NCBI RefSeq assembly: GCF_000374025.1
Contig: NZ_KB893217.1
Span: 270,825 to 334,824 of the forward strand
Origin: Spirosoma panaciterrae DSM 21099
Lineage (GTDB): Bacteria; Bacteroidota; Bacteroidia; Cytophagales; Spirosomataceae
Reading direction: 5' to 3'
DNA length: 64,000 nucleotides
Shown: one piece after another, positions 48,463 to 56,321 of the stretch
Numbering within the stretch: position 1 is the first letter of the stretch
How the letters are laid out: each line of letters starts with the position of its first letter
Notes under the pieces: generated by a model
Seen by the model: only the letters and a program-made list of their open reading frames with translations
Told to the model about the DNA's origin: nothing
Database searches by the model: none
Program-made: the position numbers and the translations under genes

Positions 48463-49437
48463 ATGAAACGAATAGCTGTTTTTACCTCGGGTGGCGACGC
48501 ACCGGGTATGAACGCCTGTATCCGGGCCGTGGTCCGGGGGGCGGTCTATCACGGAATCGAAGTATTCGGTATCCGCCGGGGGTACAGCGGTATGATAAAT
48601 GGCGATATTTTTCAGATGACCTCTCACTCGGTCAGTAACATCGTACAACGCGGTGGCACCATTCTGAAATCGGCCCGCAGTAAAGAGTTTATGACACCCG
48701 AAGGCCGCGCCAAAGCGTATGACCAGATTAAAAAGTTTGGTATTGAAGGTCTGGTCGCTATTGGTGGTAACGGTACGTTTACGGGGGCAACCCTTTTCTT
48801 TGATGAGTACGGCATTCCAACCGTTGGCGCACCCGGAACCATCGACAACGACCTCTACGGTACTGATTATACCATTGGTTTCGATACGGCCGTAAATACC
48901 GCCTTAGAAGCTATCGACAAGATTCGGGACACTGCCGATTCGCACGACCGGATTTTCCTTATTGAAGTGATGGGCCGCGACTCCGGGTATATTGCCATCC
49001 AGTCGGGTATTGCCGGTGGCGCCGAGATGGTGATGGTTCCTGAAGTACTGACCCCAATTTCTGAGGTTGTTGAAGCCCTGAAGTCGGGCTGGAGCCGTCA
49101 GAAATCATCGTCCATCGTTGTCATTGCAGAAGGCGAAGAAGCAGGTAATGCCACGGAAATTGCCGAAAAAATCCGCCAGCAGGTTGCGTCTGACATCGAC
49201 ATGCGCGTAACCACATTGGGGCATATTCAGCGCGGAGGCATTCCAACAGCTTATGACCGGATTCTGGCCAGTCGCTTAGGCTTAGGCGCCCTGGAAGGAT
49301 TAATGAACGGCGAGAAGAACGTTATGGCCGGAATTGTAAACAATGAACTGGTTTATACCCCTTTCCGCGACACCATCCGGTTGCCCAAACCGATCAACGA
49401 GGATTTGTTGCGAATGGTGAAGATTCTAAGTGTTTAA
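48463..49437 (+). CDS. pfkA: ATP-dependent 6-phosphofructokinase
   Basis: 324 residues, standard bacterial length. SGGDAPGMNACIRAVV with Gly11, TIDNDLYGTDYTIGFDTA with catalytic Asp127, GRDSGYIA and GHIQRGG. Gly104 points to ATP rather than pyrophosphate. Position 103 is Asn (IGGNGTFTGA), where well-studied enzymes have the Mg-binding Asp. It stands alone with its own promoter and terminator. Confidence 0.95.
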   Translation: MKRIAVFTSGGDAPGMNACIRAVVRGAVYHGIEVFGIRRGYSGMINGDIFQMTSHSVSNIVQRGGTILKSARSKEFMTPEGRAKAYDQIKKFGIEGLVAIGGNGTFTGATLFFDEYGIPTVGAPGTIDNDLYGTDYTIGFDTAVNTALEAIDKIRDTADSHDRIFLIEVMGRDSGYIAIQSGIAGGAEMVMVPEVLTPISEVVEALKSGWSRQKSSSIVVIAEGEEAGNATEIAEKIRQQVASDIDMRVTTLGHIQRGGIPTAYDRILASRLGLGALEGLMNGEKNVMAGIVNNELVYTPFRDTIRLPKPINEDLLRMVKILSV

Positions 49438-49445
49438 AAGTAGAT

Positions 49446-49508
49446 AGCCAATCGTTTAAATAATTGAAGGCGTTTTAACATTACTTTCAATTACTTAATC
49501 GATTGGCT
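49446..49508 (+). terminator. Long hairpin after pfkA
   Basis: The 23-base arms 49446-49468 (AGCCAATCGTTTAAATAATT) and 49486-49508 (ATTACTTAATCGATTGGCT) pair with three mismatches around a 17-base loop. It begins 8 bases past the stop. Confidence 0.75.
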
Positions 49509-49669
49509 TTACTGGTAGCACCCAGCGACGCCCCTTTGAGATCCCATGGGCAGTATTCCTATACTGAACCTTACAGAATCAGAGGCATTGGTCTTGAAGG
49601 TGTCTTGATGCCCCGGTTAGTCGTTTTCCCGTTGATCGGGTAGCGCTGAAGAACCGCTAAGTATAAAGG

Positions 49670-49969
49670 CTAATTGTCTATCTTTTTAGCTTCTCCGCTG
49701 ATAGCACGGCCTGTTGCTTTGGTTGCTTTTGTAACAGCCCGACCAGTTGCCTTCGCTCCTTTAGCGACCGCTTTCCCTGTGGCTCTGCCAGCCGTACCAA
49801 CAGCGTGTGCCCCGTCGGCAACTCCGTTTTCGACTTTATCGCCAACGCGTTTTACGTCTTCTCTGGTTTTTTCTTTACGGGCTGCCCGCGTAGTTGCATC
49901 GTCCTGTGCTAATGCTCCAGTGGTTAAGGCTGCACAAAGGACAATCGATAAAAGCATTTTCGTTTTCAT
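49670..49969 (-). CDS. Secreted Ala/Lys/Thr-rich small protein
   Basis: 99 residues: a signal peptide (MLLSIVLCAALTTGALAQ) and a mature part that is charged, then repetitive: GRATGKAVAKGAKATGRAVT followed by KATKATGRAISGEAKKIDN. The repeats look like amphipathic 11-mer helices of LEA-like or histone-like type. No function is recognised. It is a single gene on the minus strand; a 103-residue frame on the plus strand across it is a shadow. Confidence 0.65.
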   Translation of the reverse strand: MKTKMLLSIVLCAALTTGALAQDDATTRAARKEKTREDVKRVGDKVENGVADGAHAVGTAGRATGKAVAKGAKATGRAVTKATKATGRAISGEAKKIDN

Positions 49970-50150
49970 AACGTTTTTTGTGTGATGGTAAAAGGAGCCC
50001 TGCTCCAGATGCGTTAAATACTGTCACAAATAACCACTTCTTCGGCAATTTGTTTTTGACAGGTACTCGTCAGCTATTTTTCTTTTGCATGAACGGGTCG
50101 GTTGTTCCATATCGGAAGCTACTCATTAAGCCTTGGCCCGACCCATTCAA

Positions 50151-50963
50151 TCAAATGTATCCTGCTACCCAATAGGATACATACCCAACCAGTTCGCGGA
50201 CCAGGTAATAGGCGTTGAAGAACTCTTCTTCGTGAGGAAGCAACCAGTCGCCTGGTGCGAACGATCGCTGATTGCTCAGAAAACAGGTAGGAAACGGTGT
50301 AACACGTACGCCCTCTTTCCGAAAACAGGCTATTGCCCGACGCATATGCCAGGCAGATGTAATCAACACGCATTGATTTTGCCGAAAACGCTGGTGTAGC
50401 ATTTGGGCCGTAAAAACCGCATTTTCGTGTGTATTACGCGATTTATTTTCCAGAATAATATCGTCGGGCCGCACCCCACCAATGATCAGAAACCGGGCCG
50501 TCATTTGGCCTTCGTCGTTCAAACTGGCCGACCGAAACGGTATAGCCGCAACGCCACCACTAATCAGAATCTTTTGTACAGCGCCAACTTTATACAGAAA
50601 CAGAGCCTGTGCTGCCCGATCAGCTTCGCGCCAGAGCATAAATTGAAGCGTATGCGCAGGGTCGGTTTTGGCATCTGGAATTTCCTTTCGGCCATTGATC
50701 ATCCCTCCCGTCAGGACAACGGCCACGCGCTTTGTCGAATCGGTAGGGGCCGCCGGTACTTTCTGAATCGGATACTCCCACCACAACGCCAGCTCATTCG
50801 TAAGAAATGGATTGCCGAATACCCAAAACAAGCCCAAAGCAACCCCTACCAACCGACGACGGATGTACGATTTTTTGGTAAAAAAAGCCCACACTAAAAC
50901 CAATACGAGCCAACCAGCGGGGGTCAATACAAACGAAATGGTTTTAGAAAAGAAATAAAACAT
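50151..50963 (-). CDS. YdcF/ElyC family membrane protein (DUF218)
   Basis: 270 residues. Two N-terminal helices (FVLTPAGWLVLVLVWAFF and LVGVALGLFWVFG), then the DUF218 domain: VVLTGGMINGR, ALFLYKVGAVQKILISGG, GVRPDDIILENKSRNTHENA and VLITSAWHMRRAIACFRKEGV. ElyC is linked to envelope and peptidoglycan integrity in E. coli; the biochemical role of this one is unknown. It is alone on the minus strand. Confidence 0.88.
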   Translation of the reverse strand: MFYFFSKTISFVLTPAGWLVLVLVWAFFTKKSYIRRRLVGVALGLFWVFGNPFLTNELALWWEYPIQKVPAAPTDSTKRVAVVLTGGMINGRKEIPDAKTDPAHTLQFMLWREADRAAQALFLYKVGAVQKILISGGVAAIPFRSASLNDEGQMTARFLIIGGVRPDDIILENKSRNTHENAVFTAQMLHQRFRQNQCVLITSAWHMRRAIACFRKEGVRVTPFPTCFLSNQRSFAPGDWLLPHEEEFFNAYYLVRELVGYVSYWVAGYI

Positions 50964-51085
50964 AGACTACGGAAGATGTGGCAAGCGTTTTGTATAGGTT
51001 AAGTCTGTTTAAGGCATTCGGTTTATAGGTATTCAGACACCGGGCGTAACCCGAATAGCCTACATGGCATACCAAATTCTTGCCG

Positions 51086-51093
51086 TAAATTTG
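51086..51093 (+). promoter_or_regulatory. -7 element upstream of the thioredoxin-like gene
   Basis: TAAATTTG matches TAnnTTTG exactly, 35 bases before the ATG at 51129. No TTTG is clear 19 bases upstream. Confidence 0.55.
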
Positions 51094-51128
51094 TCGTTAT
51101 TTATCTGCGAAGATACGCACCCATTTTT

Positions 51129-52625
51129 ATGAAAAACCCTCTCCTGACTGCTCTGCTTGGCTTATTTCTGCTTCCGGCTGTATGGGCACAGTCGACCACC
51201 GATACGCCTACTGACGGATTTAAAATTACGGGACACATCAAAGGCTTGAAAGATACAACCTGTATTCTGGCCCATTACTTCGGTTCTACTCAGTATATCC
51301 CCAAAGACACGGCACGCATTGATGCAGCTGGTAACATGACCTTTGAAGGAAAAAAAAGTCTGCCTCAGGGATTGTACATGGTGGTGGTACCGACTAAAAA
51401 TCCATATATCCAGTTTTTGATTACTGCCGACCAGCAGTTTTCATTCGATACCGATACCGCCAGTATTACTAAAAGCATGAAGATAACGGGCTCGAAAGAA
51501 AACGAACTATTTTATACCTATCAGCAAAAAATGGGGCAGCTTTCAGAAGAAGCCCAGGTACTCAACCTTCAGAAAAAAATAAAGAATGATGCTGTTTCAG
51601 TAGCCATGCTCAACAAGCAGATGGGCGATCTTCAAAAACAGGCAGCCGACTATCGCACCCAGTTTTTGAAAGAAAACAACGGTGCATTTGCCGTTAAGTT
51701 ATTTACGGCGACCGCCGAGCCCGACGTACCCACGGCCCCCAAGGCTGCCAACGGACGTCCCGATTCAACCTGGGTATTTAACTACTTCAAACGCCATTTC
51801 TGGGACAATTTCGATTTTGCGGATGAACGCTTTGTCAGAACCCCGTTTCTACAACAGAAAATTGAGCGGTACATCAAAGAGCTAACGGTTCAGGTTCCCG
51901 ATTCGCTCATTAAAGAAGCCGACTTCCTGGTCAATAAGGCAATTGCCGGAAAAAATACCGAAGTAAAATACTACACCATTTATTACATCACCAAAGAGTA
52001 CGAACAACCCAAGGTGATGGGCACAGATGGCCTGTTTGTACACATGTTCGAGAAATACTACGCCACCGGGGTAATGACCGTTTCGGATTCATCGACCCTG
52101 AAATCGATTGGAGAGCGGGTGGCTACGTTAAAACCGAACCTCGTTGGCAAAACACTCGTTCCCCCCGTCATGAGCGACACCCTTCGGCGGCCTATTAACT
52201 TCTCGGCCCTGAAATCTGATTACACCGTAGTGTTCTTCTATTCGCCTACCTGCGGTCACTGTCGTGAGAGTGCCCCGAAGGTCCAGAAACTGGCCGATAC
52301 CTACAAAGGAAAAGGTGTTGACGTAGTGGCTGTTGCCATTGACCAAAGCCCTGAAGACTGGAAGAAGTTTATCAAGGAGTTTAAGCTCGGCAACGCTATC
52401 AACGGATACGATTTCACCTACCGAACCGATTATCGGCATCAATACGACGTCTGGACAACGCCAACAATCTATGTGCTCGACAAGAACAAGAAAATTATAG
52501 CGCGTAAACTCCCGGTCGAGCAAATGGAAGATTTCATTCTATTCCACAAACGCCAGCAGGCTGCTCAGGCTGCTAAAAGCCCCGCTTCAGCACCCGCCAA
52601 TGCAAAGGCAAGTGTAAAAAAATAG
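51129..52625 (+). CDS. Exported thioredoxin-like protein (DUF4369/DUF5106/TlpA)
   Basis: 498 residues. Signal peptide (LLTALLGLFLLPAVWAQ). DUF4369-type beta domain about 30-130 (FKITGHIKGLKDTTCILAHY), a helical linker, a DUF5106-like region about 200-330 and a TlpA/ResA thioredoxin domain with Cys375-Gly-His-Cys378 (SPTCGHCRES) and the cis-Pro in TTPTIYVL. Probably a periplasmic disulfide reductase or cytochrome-maturation type factor. The C-terminal tail is Ala/Lys-rich. The TAG stop touches the next repeat. Confidence 0.88.
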   Translation: MKNPLLTALLGLFLLPAVWAQSTTDTPTDGFKITGHIKGLKDTTCILAHYFGSTQYIPKDTARIDAAGNMTFEGKKSLPQGLYMVVVPTKNPYIQFLITADQQFSFDTDTASITKSMKITGSKENELFYTYQQKMGQLSEEAQVLNLQKKIKNDAVSVAMLNKQMGDLQKQAADYRTQFLKENNGAFAVKLFTATAEPDVPTAPKAANGRPDSTWVFNYFKRHFWDNFDFADERFVRTPFLQQKIERYIKELTVQVPDSLIKEADFLVNKAIAGKNTEVKYYTIYYITKEYEQPKVMGTDGLFVHMFEKYYATGVMTVSDSSTLKSIGERVATLKPNLVGKTLVPPVMSDTLRRPINFSALKSDYTVVFFYSPTCGHCRESAPKVQKLADTYKGKGVDVVAVAIDQSPEDWKKFIKEFKLGNAINGYDFTYRTDYRHQYDVWTTPTIYVLDKNKKIIARKLPVEQMEDFILFHKRQQAAQAAKSPASAPANAKASVKK

Positions 52626-52721
52626 TAGTTAGTAACAAGGAGTGAGAAGTGAGAAGGGCTGACGCATCAATAGATTTCATGCGTCAGCCCTTCTCACTTC
52701 TCACTTCTCGTTACTAACTAC
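52625..52721. repeat. 43-bp-arm inverted repeat with conserved core, between convergent genes
   Basis: Arms 52625-52667 and 52679-52721 match except for a few bases. Units GAGTGAGAAGTGAGAAGG and their mirror, with GGCTGACGCAT/ATGCGTCAGCC next to an 11-base loop. The stop of the thioredoxin-like gene touches the left edge and the DUF58 stop (52718-52720) is inside the right arm, so it could serve as a shared terminator. Confidence 0.92.
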
Positions 52722-53629
52722 TTCATTTTTGTTCTTTTCACCAGATAGGCGGTCAGTATCTGGTCGAAACCCTGGGCGATGTCGGCTTCGATGAAGTCGA
52801 TTTTGTATTGGCCACATCGCATCTTTAATTCCTGAAAATACGATTTAACAGCCTGCTGATAAGTTTCGCGCACTTGCCCAGGCTGAAGTTTTACTTTCTC
52901 ACCCGTTTCGAGGTCGATAAACTCATAGGGCCGTTCATCGAAGGCAAAGTCTTCTTCTGTTTTCTTGTCGGTAACGTGAAACAGCAAAACTTCATGCAGA
53001 TTATGGCGTAGGTGCTGAAGTGCCGAAAATAATGCATCCGACTTTTCAGCACTCTCGAACATATCGCTAAAAATCACGACCAGCGAACGCTTGTTTATTT
53101 TTTCAGCTACTTGGTGAATCACATCGGCCGCTGATGTTCTACGCAGTGGTTTAGGCTGTTGCATTAACTGATCCAGTTGCGTAAACAGTTTGTGAACGTG
53201 CGACGGTGTCGACTTAGTAGGCGTTTGCAGATCGATCTGATCGGCAAACGTAGTCAGACTTACCGCATCCTTCTGACGCTGGAGCATATACGCCAGACAG
53301 GCAGCCGCCATCACACTAAACGTTATTTTGCCATAATTGGCATCAGGATAGTACATCGACGATGACGTGTCGATCAGCAGGTGACAGCGTAAGTTCGTTT
53401 CTTCTTCGTACCGTTTCACAAATAACTTTTCAGTCTTGCCAAAGACCTTCCAGTCGATGTGGCGGGTTGTTTCACCTGTGTTGTACAGCCGGTGCTCGGC
53501 AAACTCCACCGAAAAACCATGAAATGGTGATTTATGCAGCCCGGTAATAAATCCTTCGACCAACTGACGGGCCAGAAATTCAACGTTACCAAACGAACGA
53601 ACCTGACTAAGATTAAGGGGTTGCTTCAT
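52718..53629 (-). CDS. DUF58 domain protein (vWA-like)
   Basis: 303 residues. EFAEHRLYNTGETTRHIDWKVFGKT at about 43-67 is the DUF58 signature, and CHLLIDTSSSMYYPDANYGK holds a MIDAS-like DxSxS metal site. Such proteins are usually partners of MoxR-type ATPases in chaperone or metal-insertion tasks, but no moxR is adjacent here. The TAG stop lies within the inverted repeat at 52625-52721. Confidence 0.9.
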   Translation of the reverse strand: MKQPLNLSQVRSFGNVEFLARQLVEGFITGLHKSPFHGFSVEFAEHRLYNTGETTRHIDWKVFGKTEKLFVKRYEEETNLRCHLLIDTSSSMYYPDANYGKITFSVMAAACLAYMLQRQKDAVSLTTFADQIDLQTPTKSTPSHVHKLFTQLDQLMQQPKPLRRTSAADVIHQVAEKINKRSLVVIFSDMFESAEKSDALFSALQHLRHNLHEVLLFHVTDKKTEEDFAFDERPYEFIDLETGEKVKLQPGQVRETYQQAVKSYFQELKMRCGQYKIDFIEADIAQGFDQILTAYLVKRTKMK

Positions 53630-53630
53630 G

Positions 53631-53742
53631 GATTAAAGAGCGAAAGAGTGAATGAGCGAAAGAGCGAAGGGCTGACGCGTCAGCAAAAACCATCCGGCAG
53701 GTTTTCACTCTTTCGCTCATTCACTATCTCGCTCTTTAAATC
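53631..53742 (-). repeat. Octamer-type inverted repeat upstream of the DUF58 gene
   Basis: Left arm GATTAAAGAGCGAAAGAGTG continues with GAGCGAAA-type 8-mers; the right arm mirrors it (TTTCGCTCATTCACTATCTC). The palindrome GCTGACGCGTCAGC sits between. On the minus strand it reads GCGTCAGCCCTTCGCTC, the same core-then-pyrimidine order as the others. It begins 1 base before the DUF58 ATG. Confidence 0.88.
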
Positions 53743-53843
53743 CGCTCATTGAATTTAACGCAAAAACCGAACCGTTTGACATCTCCCACAGGAATTGCAC
53801 AGGGAAATTCAAACGGTTCGGTTGGTACAGCTTACCAGATGGG

Positions 53844-54278
53844 TTAGAGTACAGGTTCCAGCATAAACTGGTAATCGATGGGGGTATCAAATGCGGTAGG
53901 CGCCAGCGCAATGGCCTGGCCTTTTCCGACAACCCGAAGCGATACATTGGCGATTCCTTTCGAAACCATACCAAGTGCACGCGCTGCCGCATGTGTAAGA
54001 TCGATGATTCGCCCTTTGGAAAAGGGACCCCGATCATTGATTCGTACAATTACCGAGCGGTTGTTGTCAAGGTTTGTAACTTCAACCAGGGTATTGAGTG
54101 GCAGGTGGAGATGAGCGCCTTCGAGGGCATCGGAACTAACACGCTCACCGTAATAGGTCTTGCGACCGTTAAACTTCTTGGAATAAAAAGACGCTTTGCC
54201 TTTCTGTATGAGGCCCGGAAGGGCCTCCGCCGGTTTTATGTTGCTAAAAAACAACATAATGGACATGATCAAACTCAT
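53844..54278 (-). CDS. RlpA-family septal ring lytic transglycosylase-like protein
   Basis: 144 residues from the ATG at 54278. The open frame extends to 54374, but that ATG overlaps the -7 element at 54372-54379, so it cannot be transcribed. A signal-like start (MSLIMSIMLFFSNIKPAEAL) leads to the double-psi barrel: GKASFYSKKFNGRKTYYGERVS, then VTNLDNNRSVIVRINDRGPFSKGRIIDLTHAAARALGM with the catalytic-type Asp. No SPOR domain follows. It acts on peptidoglycan or is a structural homologue. Confidence 0.85.
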   Translation of the reverse strand: MSLIMSIMLFFSNIKPAEALPGLIQKGKASFYSKKFNGRKTYYGERVSSDALEGAHLHLPLNTLVEVTNLDNNRSVIVRINDRGPFSKGRIIDLTHAAARALGMVSKGIANVSLRVVGKGQAIALAPTAFDTPIDYQFMLEPVL

Positions 54279-54371
54279 ACAGCTATTGGTTACGTGAAAA
54301 AAATAAACGGGGCATATGCAGATAAGTATCTCATACACCACCCGTCCCCAAAAAGTGCAATTCCTGTAAAA

Positions 54372-54402
54372 CAAAGATAGCTTACACGGACTTAATAACC
54401 AA
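54372..54402 (-). promoter_or_regulatory. Promoter of the RlpA-like gene
   Basis: On the minus strand TTGG (54402-54399), 19 bases, then TATCTTTG (54379-54372). The -7 box is perfect and the -33 box is TTGG instead of TTTG. Start near 54366 gives a leader of about 88 bases. Confidence 0.75.
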
Positions 54403-54450
54403 GCATTTAGCCAAAAAACTGTGGAACGGCCTCCACAACCCCGGTTTCGT

Positions 54451-54481
54451 TTTGTGGCAATTCTACCCCAAAATATATTTG
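54451..54481 (+). promoter_or_regulatory. Consensus promoter of the DUF3276 gene
   Basis: TTTG at 54451-54454, 19 bases, TATATTTG at 54474-54481: an exact consensus. The predicted start near 54487 leaves a 66-base leader to the GTG at 54553. Confidence 0.88.
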
Positions 54482-54552
54482 TTGGCTTTGTTTTTGTTCT
54501 TTGGTTTATGACCGTACTTTAGTGGTTGTGAACTTACTAAACCTAATTGATT

Positions 54553-54879
54553 GTGGACGACAGAGACCGCGAGAAAATCTATTCCAGGCGTGTTCGGGCG
54601 GGAAAACGAACCTACTTTTTCGATGTTAAATCGACCCGCACCAACGATTATTATTTAACCATCACCGAAAGTCGCCGACATCCGCAGGGCGAAGGCTTTA
54701 TTTATGAGAAGCATAAAATGTTTCTTTATAAAGAAGACTTCGACAAGTTTGTTGAAGCGTTGCAGGAAACCGTCGAGCATGTCAAAACCGAACTGATGCC
54801 TGACGTGGATTTTACGCAGTTTGTCCAACGCGAACGTGATGAGCAGGACGACTTTGCCAGTGAGTTGAAGTGGGAGTAA
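54553..54879 (+). CDS. DUF3276 protein (PUR-alpha-like nucleic-acid binder)
   Basis: 108 residues from the GTG at 54553; a TTG two codons upstream is the alternative, but homologues begin with an acidic M-x-x-R-D-R-E start that favours GTG. Core RVRAGKRTYFFDVKSTRTNDYYLTITESRRH and EKHKMFLYKEDFDKFVEALQETVEHV. This Bacteroidota family has a PUR-alpha fold and binds nucleic acid. The strong promoter suggests high expression. The exact role is unknown. Confidence 0.92.
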   Translation: MDDRDREKIYSRRVRAGKRTYFFDVKSTRTNDYYLTITESRRHPQGEGFIYEKHKMFLYKEDFDKFVEALQETVEHVKTELMPDVDFTQFVQRERDEQDDFASELKWE

Positions 54880-55056
54880 GCCATCGATTTGAAAAAGCCC
54901 ACCGTTGTCGTAACGCATTCCGCCTTATACGCTATTTATGACGTAAACTTTACAGCTCAAAAATTTGGCTTTCTGCCCAGCTCTTCCTTAGCCATCGGTA
55001 CTCCACCGAAGGCTTTTTTTGCGGTCCGCCGTTGCGAGTGTATTTTTGCAAAAATC

Positions 55057-55155
55057 AATGAGCGAATGGGTGAATGAGTGATTGAGTGAATACCTTCCGG
55101 CCAATACGCTCTGCGTAAGCTATTCACTCAATCACTCAATTGCTCATTCACACTT
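55057..55155 (+). repeat. Octamer-type inverted repeat upstream of ychF
   Basis: Left arm CAATGAGCGAATGGGTGAAT, then GAGTGATTGAGTGAATA; right arm TATTCACTCAATCACTCAAT, then TGCTCATTCACACTT. The loop ends in CTCTGCGTAAGC, aligned with TGCGTCAGC elsewhere. The ychF ATG is 5 bases after the element. Confidence 0.88.
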
Positions 55156-55159
55156 AACT

Positions 55160-56260
55160 ATGGGTTTACAATGTGGAATCGTGGGTTTACCGAATGTCGG
55201 TAAATCGACGCTGTTTAATGCGATTTCGAGCGGAAAGGCCGAAGCCGCCAATTATCCGTTCTGTACAATAGAACCAAACGTCGGTGTAGTGATCGTCCCC
55301 GACGAACGGCTGGATATACTCGAAGGGCTGGTGAAACCCCAAAAAGTAGTACCCACCATTATTGAGTTTGTCGATATTGCCGGACTCGTAAAAGGAGCAA
55401 GCCAGGGCGCTGGTTTAGGCAATAAATTTCTGGCCAATATCCGAGAAGTCGACGCCATTGTGCATGTGATTCGCTGCTTTGAAGATGATAACATCGTGCA
55501 CGTCGAAGGAAAGGTGAATCCGATCGCCGACAAGGAAATCATCGACGCTGAGTTGCAACTGAAGGATTTGGAATCTGTTGACAAGAAAATTCAGCGCATT
55601 TCGAAAGCGGCCCAGGTTGGAGATGCCAAAGCGAAAGCCGAGCTGGAAATTCTGAAGCAGTACAAAACAGCCCTGGAAGCAGGCAAAAGTGCCCGAACGG
55701 TAGCCCTGTCGCCCGAAGAACGTGAAGCAGCCATTGGCGATATTGCGCTACTTACCATCAAGCCGGTGATTTACGTGGCAAACGTCGATGAAGGTTCGTT
55801 GCCAAACGGAAATGCCTATTCCGATGCCCTTCGCGATGCCGTAAAAGACGAAGGTGCCGACGTGGTTATCATCAGTGCGGGCATTGAGTCGCAAATTGCC
55901 GAAATGGAAGACCCCGAAGAACGTGAGCTGTTTCTGGGCGAATATGGCCTGACCGAATCAGGATTGAGCAAGCTAATCAAAGCATCGTATAAGTTGCTGG
56001 GCTTGATCACCTACTTCACGGCTGGGGTAAAAGAAGTCCGGGCCTGGACCATCCACCGGGGCTGGAAAGCCCCCCAGGCAGCGGGAGTAATCCACTCCGA
56101 TTTTGAGAAAAAATTCATCCGGGCGCAGGTCATGAAACTTCCCGATTTCCAGCAGTTCAAAACCGAATCGGGGGTTCGTGAAGCCGGTAAACTGGCTGTA
56201 GAAGGCAAAGAATACATTGTGCAGGATGGCGACATCATGGAGTTCCTGCACGGCGCATAA
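55160..56260 (+). CDS. ychF: Ribosome-binding ATPase YchF
   Basis: 366 residues from the ATG at 55160; a frame opening at 55082 only translates the inverted repeat. G1 GLPNVGKSTLFNAIS, VDIAGLVKGASQGAGLGNKFLANIREVD, and the NxxE-type G4 ANVDEGSL that gives ATP preference. Coiled-coil region about 125-195, and a C-terminal TGS-like domain (EVRAWTIHRG ... QDGDIMEFLHG). Universally conserved, binds ribosomes and regulates stress responses. Confidence 0.97.
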   Translation: MGLQCGIVGLPNVGKSTLFNAISSGKAEAANYPFCTIEPNVGVVIVPDERLDILEGLVKPQKVVPTIIEFVDIAGLVKGASQGAGLGNKFLANIREVDAIVHVIRCFEDDNIVHVEGKVNPIADKEIIDAELQLKDLESVDKKIQRISKAAQVGDAKAKAELEILKQYKTALEAGKSARTVALSPEEREAAIGDIALLTIKPVIYVANVDEGSLPNGNAYSDALRDAVKDEGADVVIISAGIESQIAEMEDPEERELFLGEYGLTESGLSKLIKASYKLLGLITYFTAGVKEVRAWTIHRGWKAPQAAGVIHSDFEKKFIRAQVMKLPDFQQFKTESGVREAGKLAVEGKEYIVQDGDIMEFLHGA

Positions 56261-56270
56261 ATAACCTGGC

Positions 56271-56315
56271 AATGCGGCATTCCGACCTGCTAACTTGCAA
56301 ACGGGATGCCGCATT
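56271..56315. terminator. Bidirectional hairpin between ychF and the T9SS plug gene
   Basis: AATGCGGCATTCC at 56271-56283 pairs with GGGATGCCGCATT at 56303-56315 with one G-T wobble. It sits between two converging genes. ATGCCGCATTA also occurs near 6139, hinting at a second repeat family. Confidence 0.7.
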
Positions 56316-56321
56316 AGCAAA

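Noticed and set aside
49674..49985. 103-residue plus-strand gene
   Set aside because: The minus-strand frame has a clean signal peptide; the plus frame is its codon mirror (VALVAFVTARPVAF).
55082..55159. 26-residue N-terminal extension of YchF
   Set aside because: Repeat-encoded; conserved YchF begins MGLQCGIVGLPNVGK.
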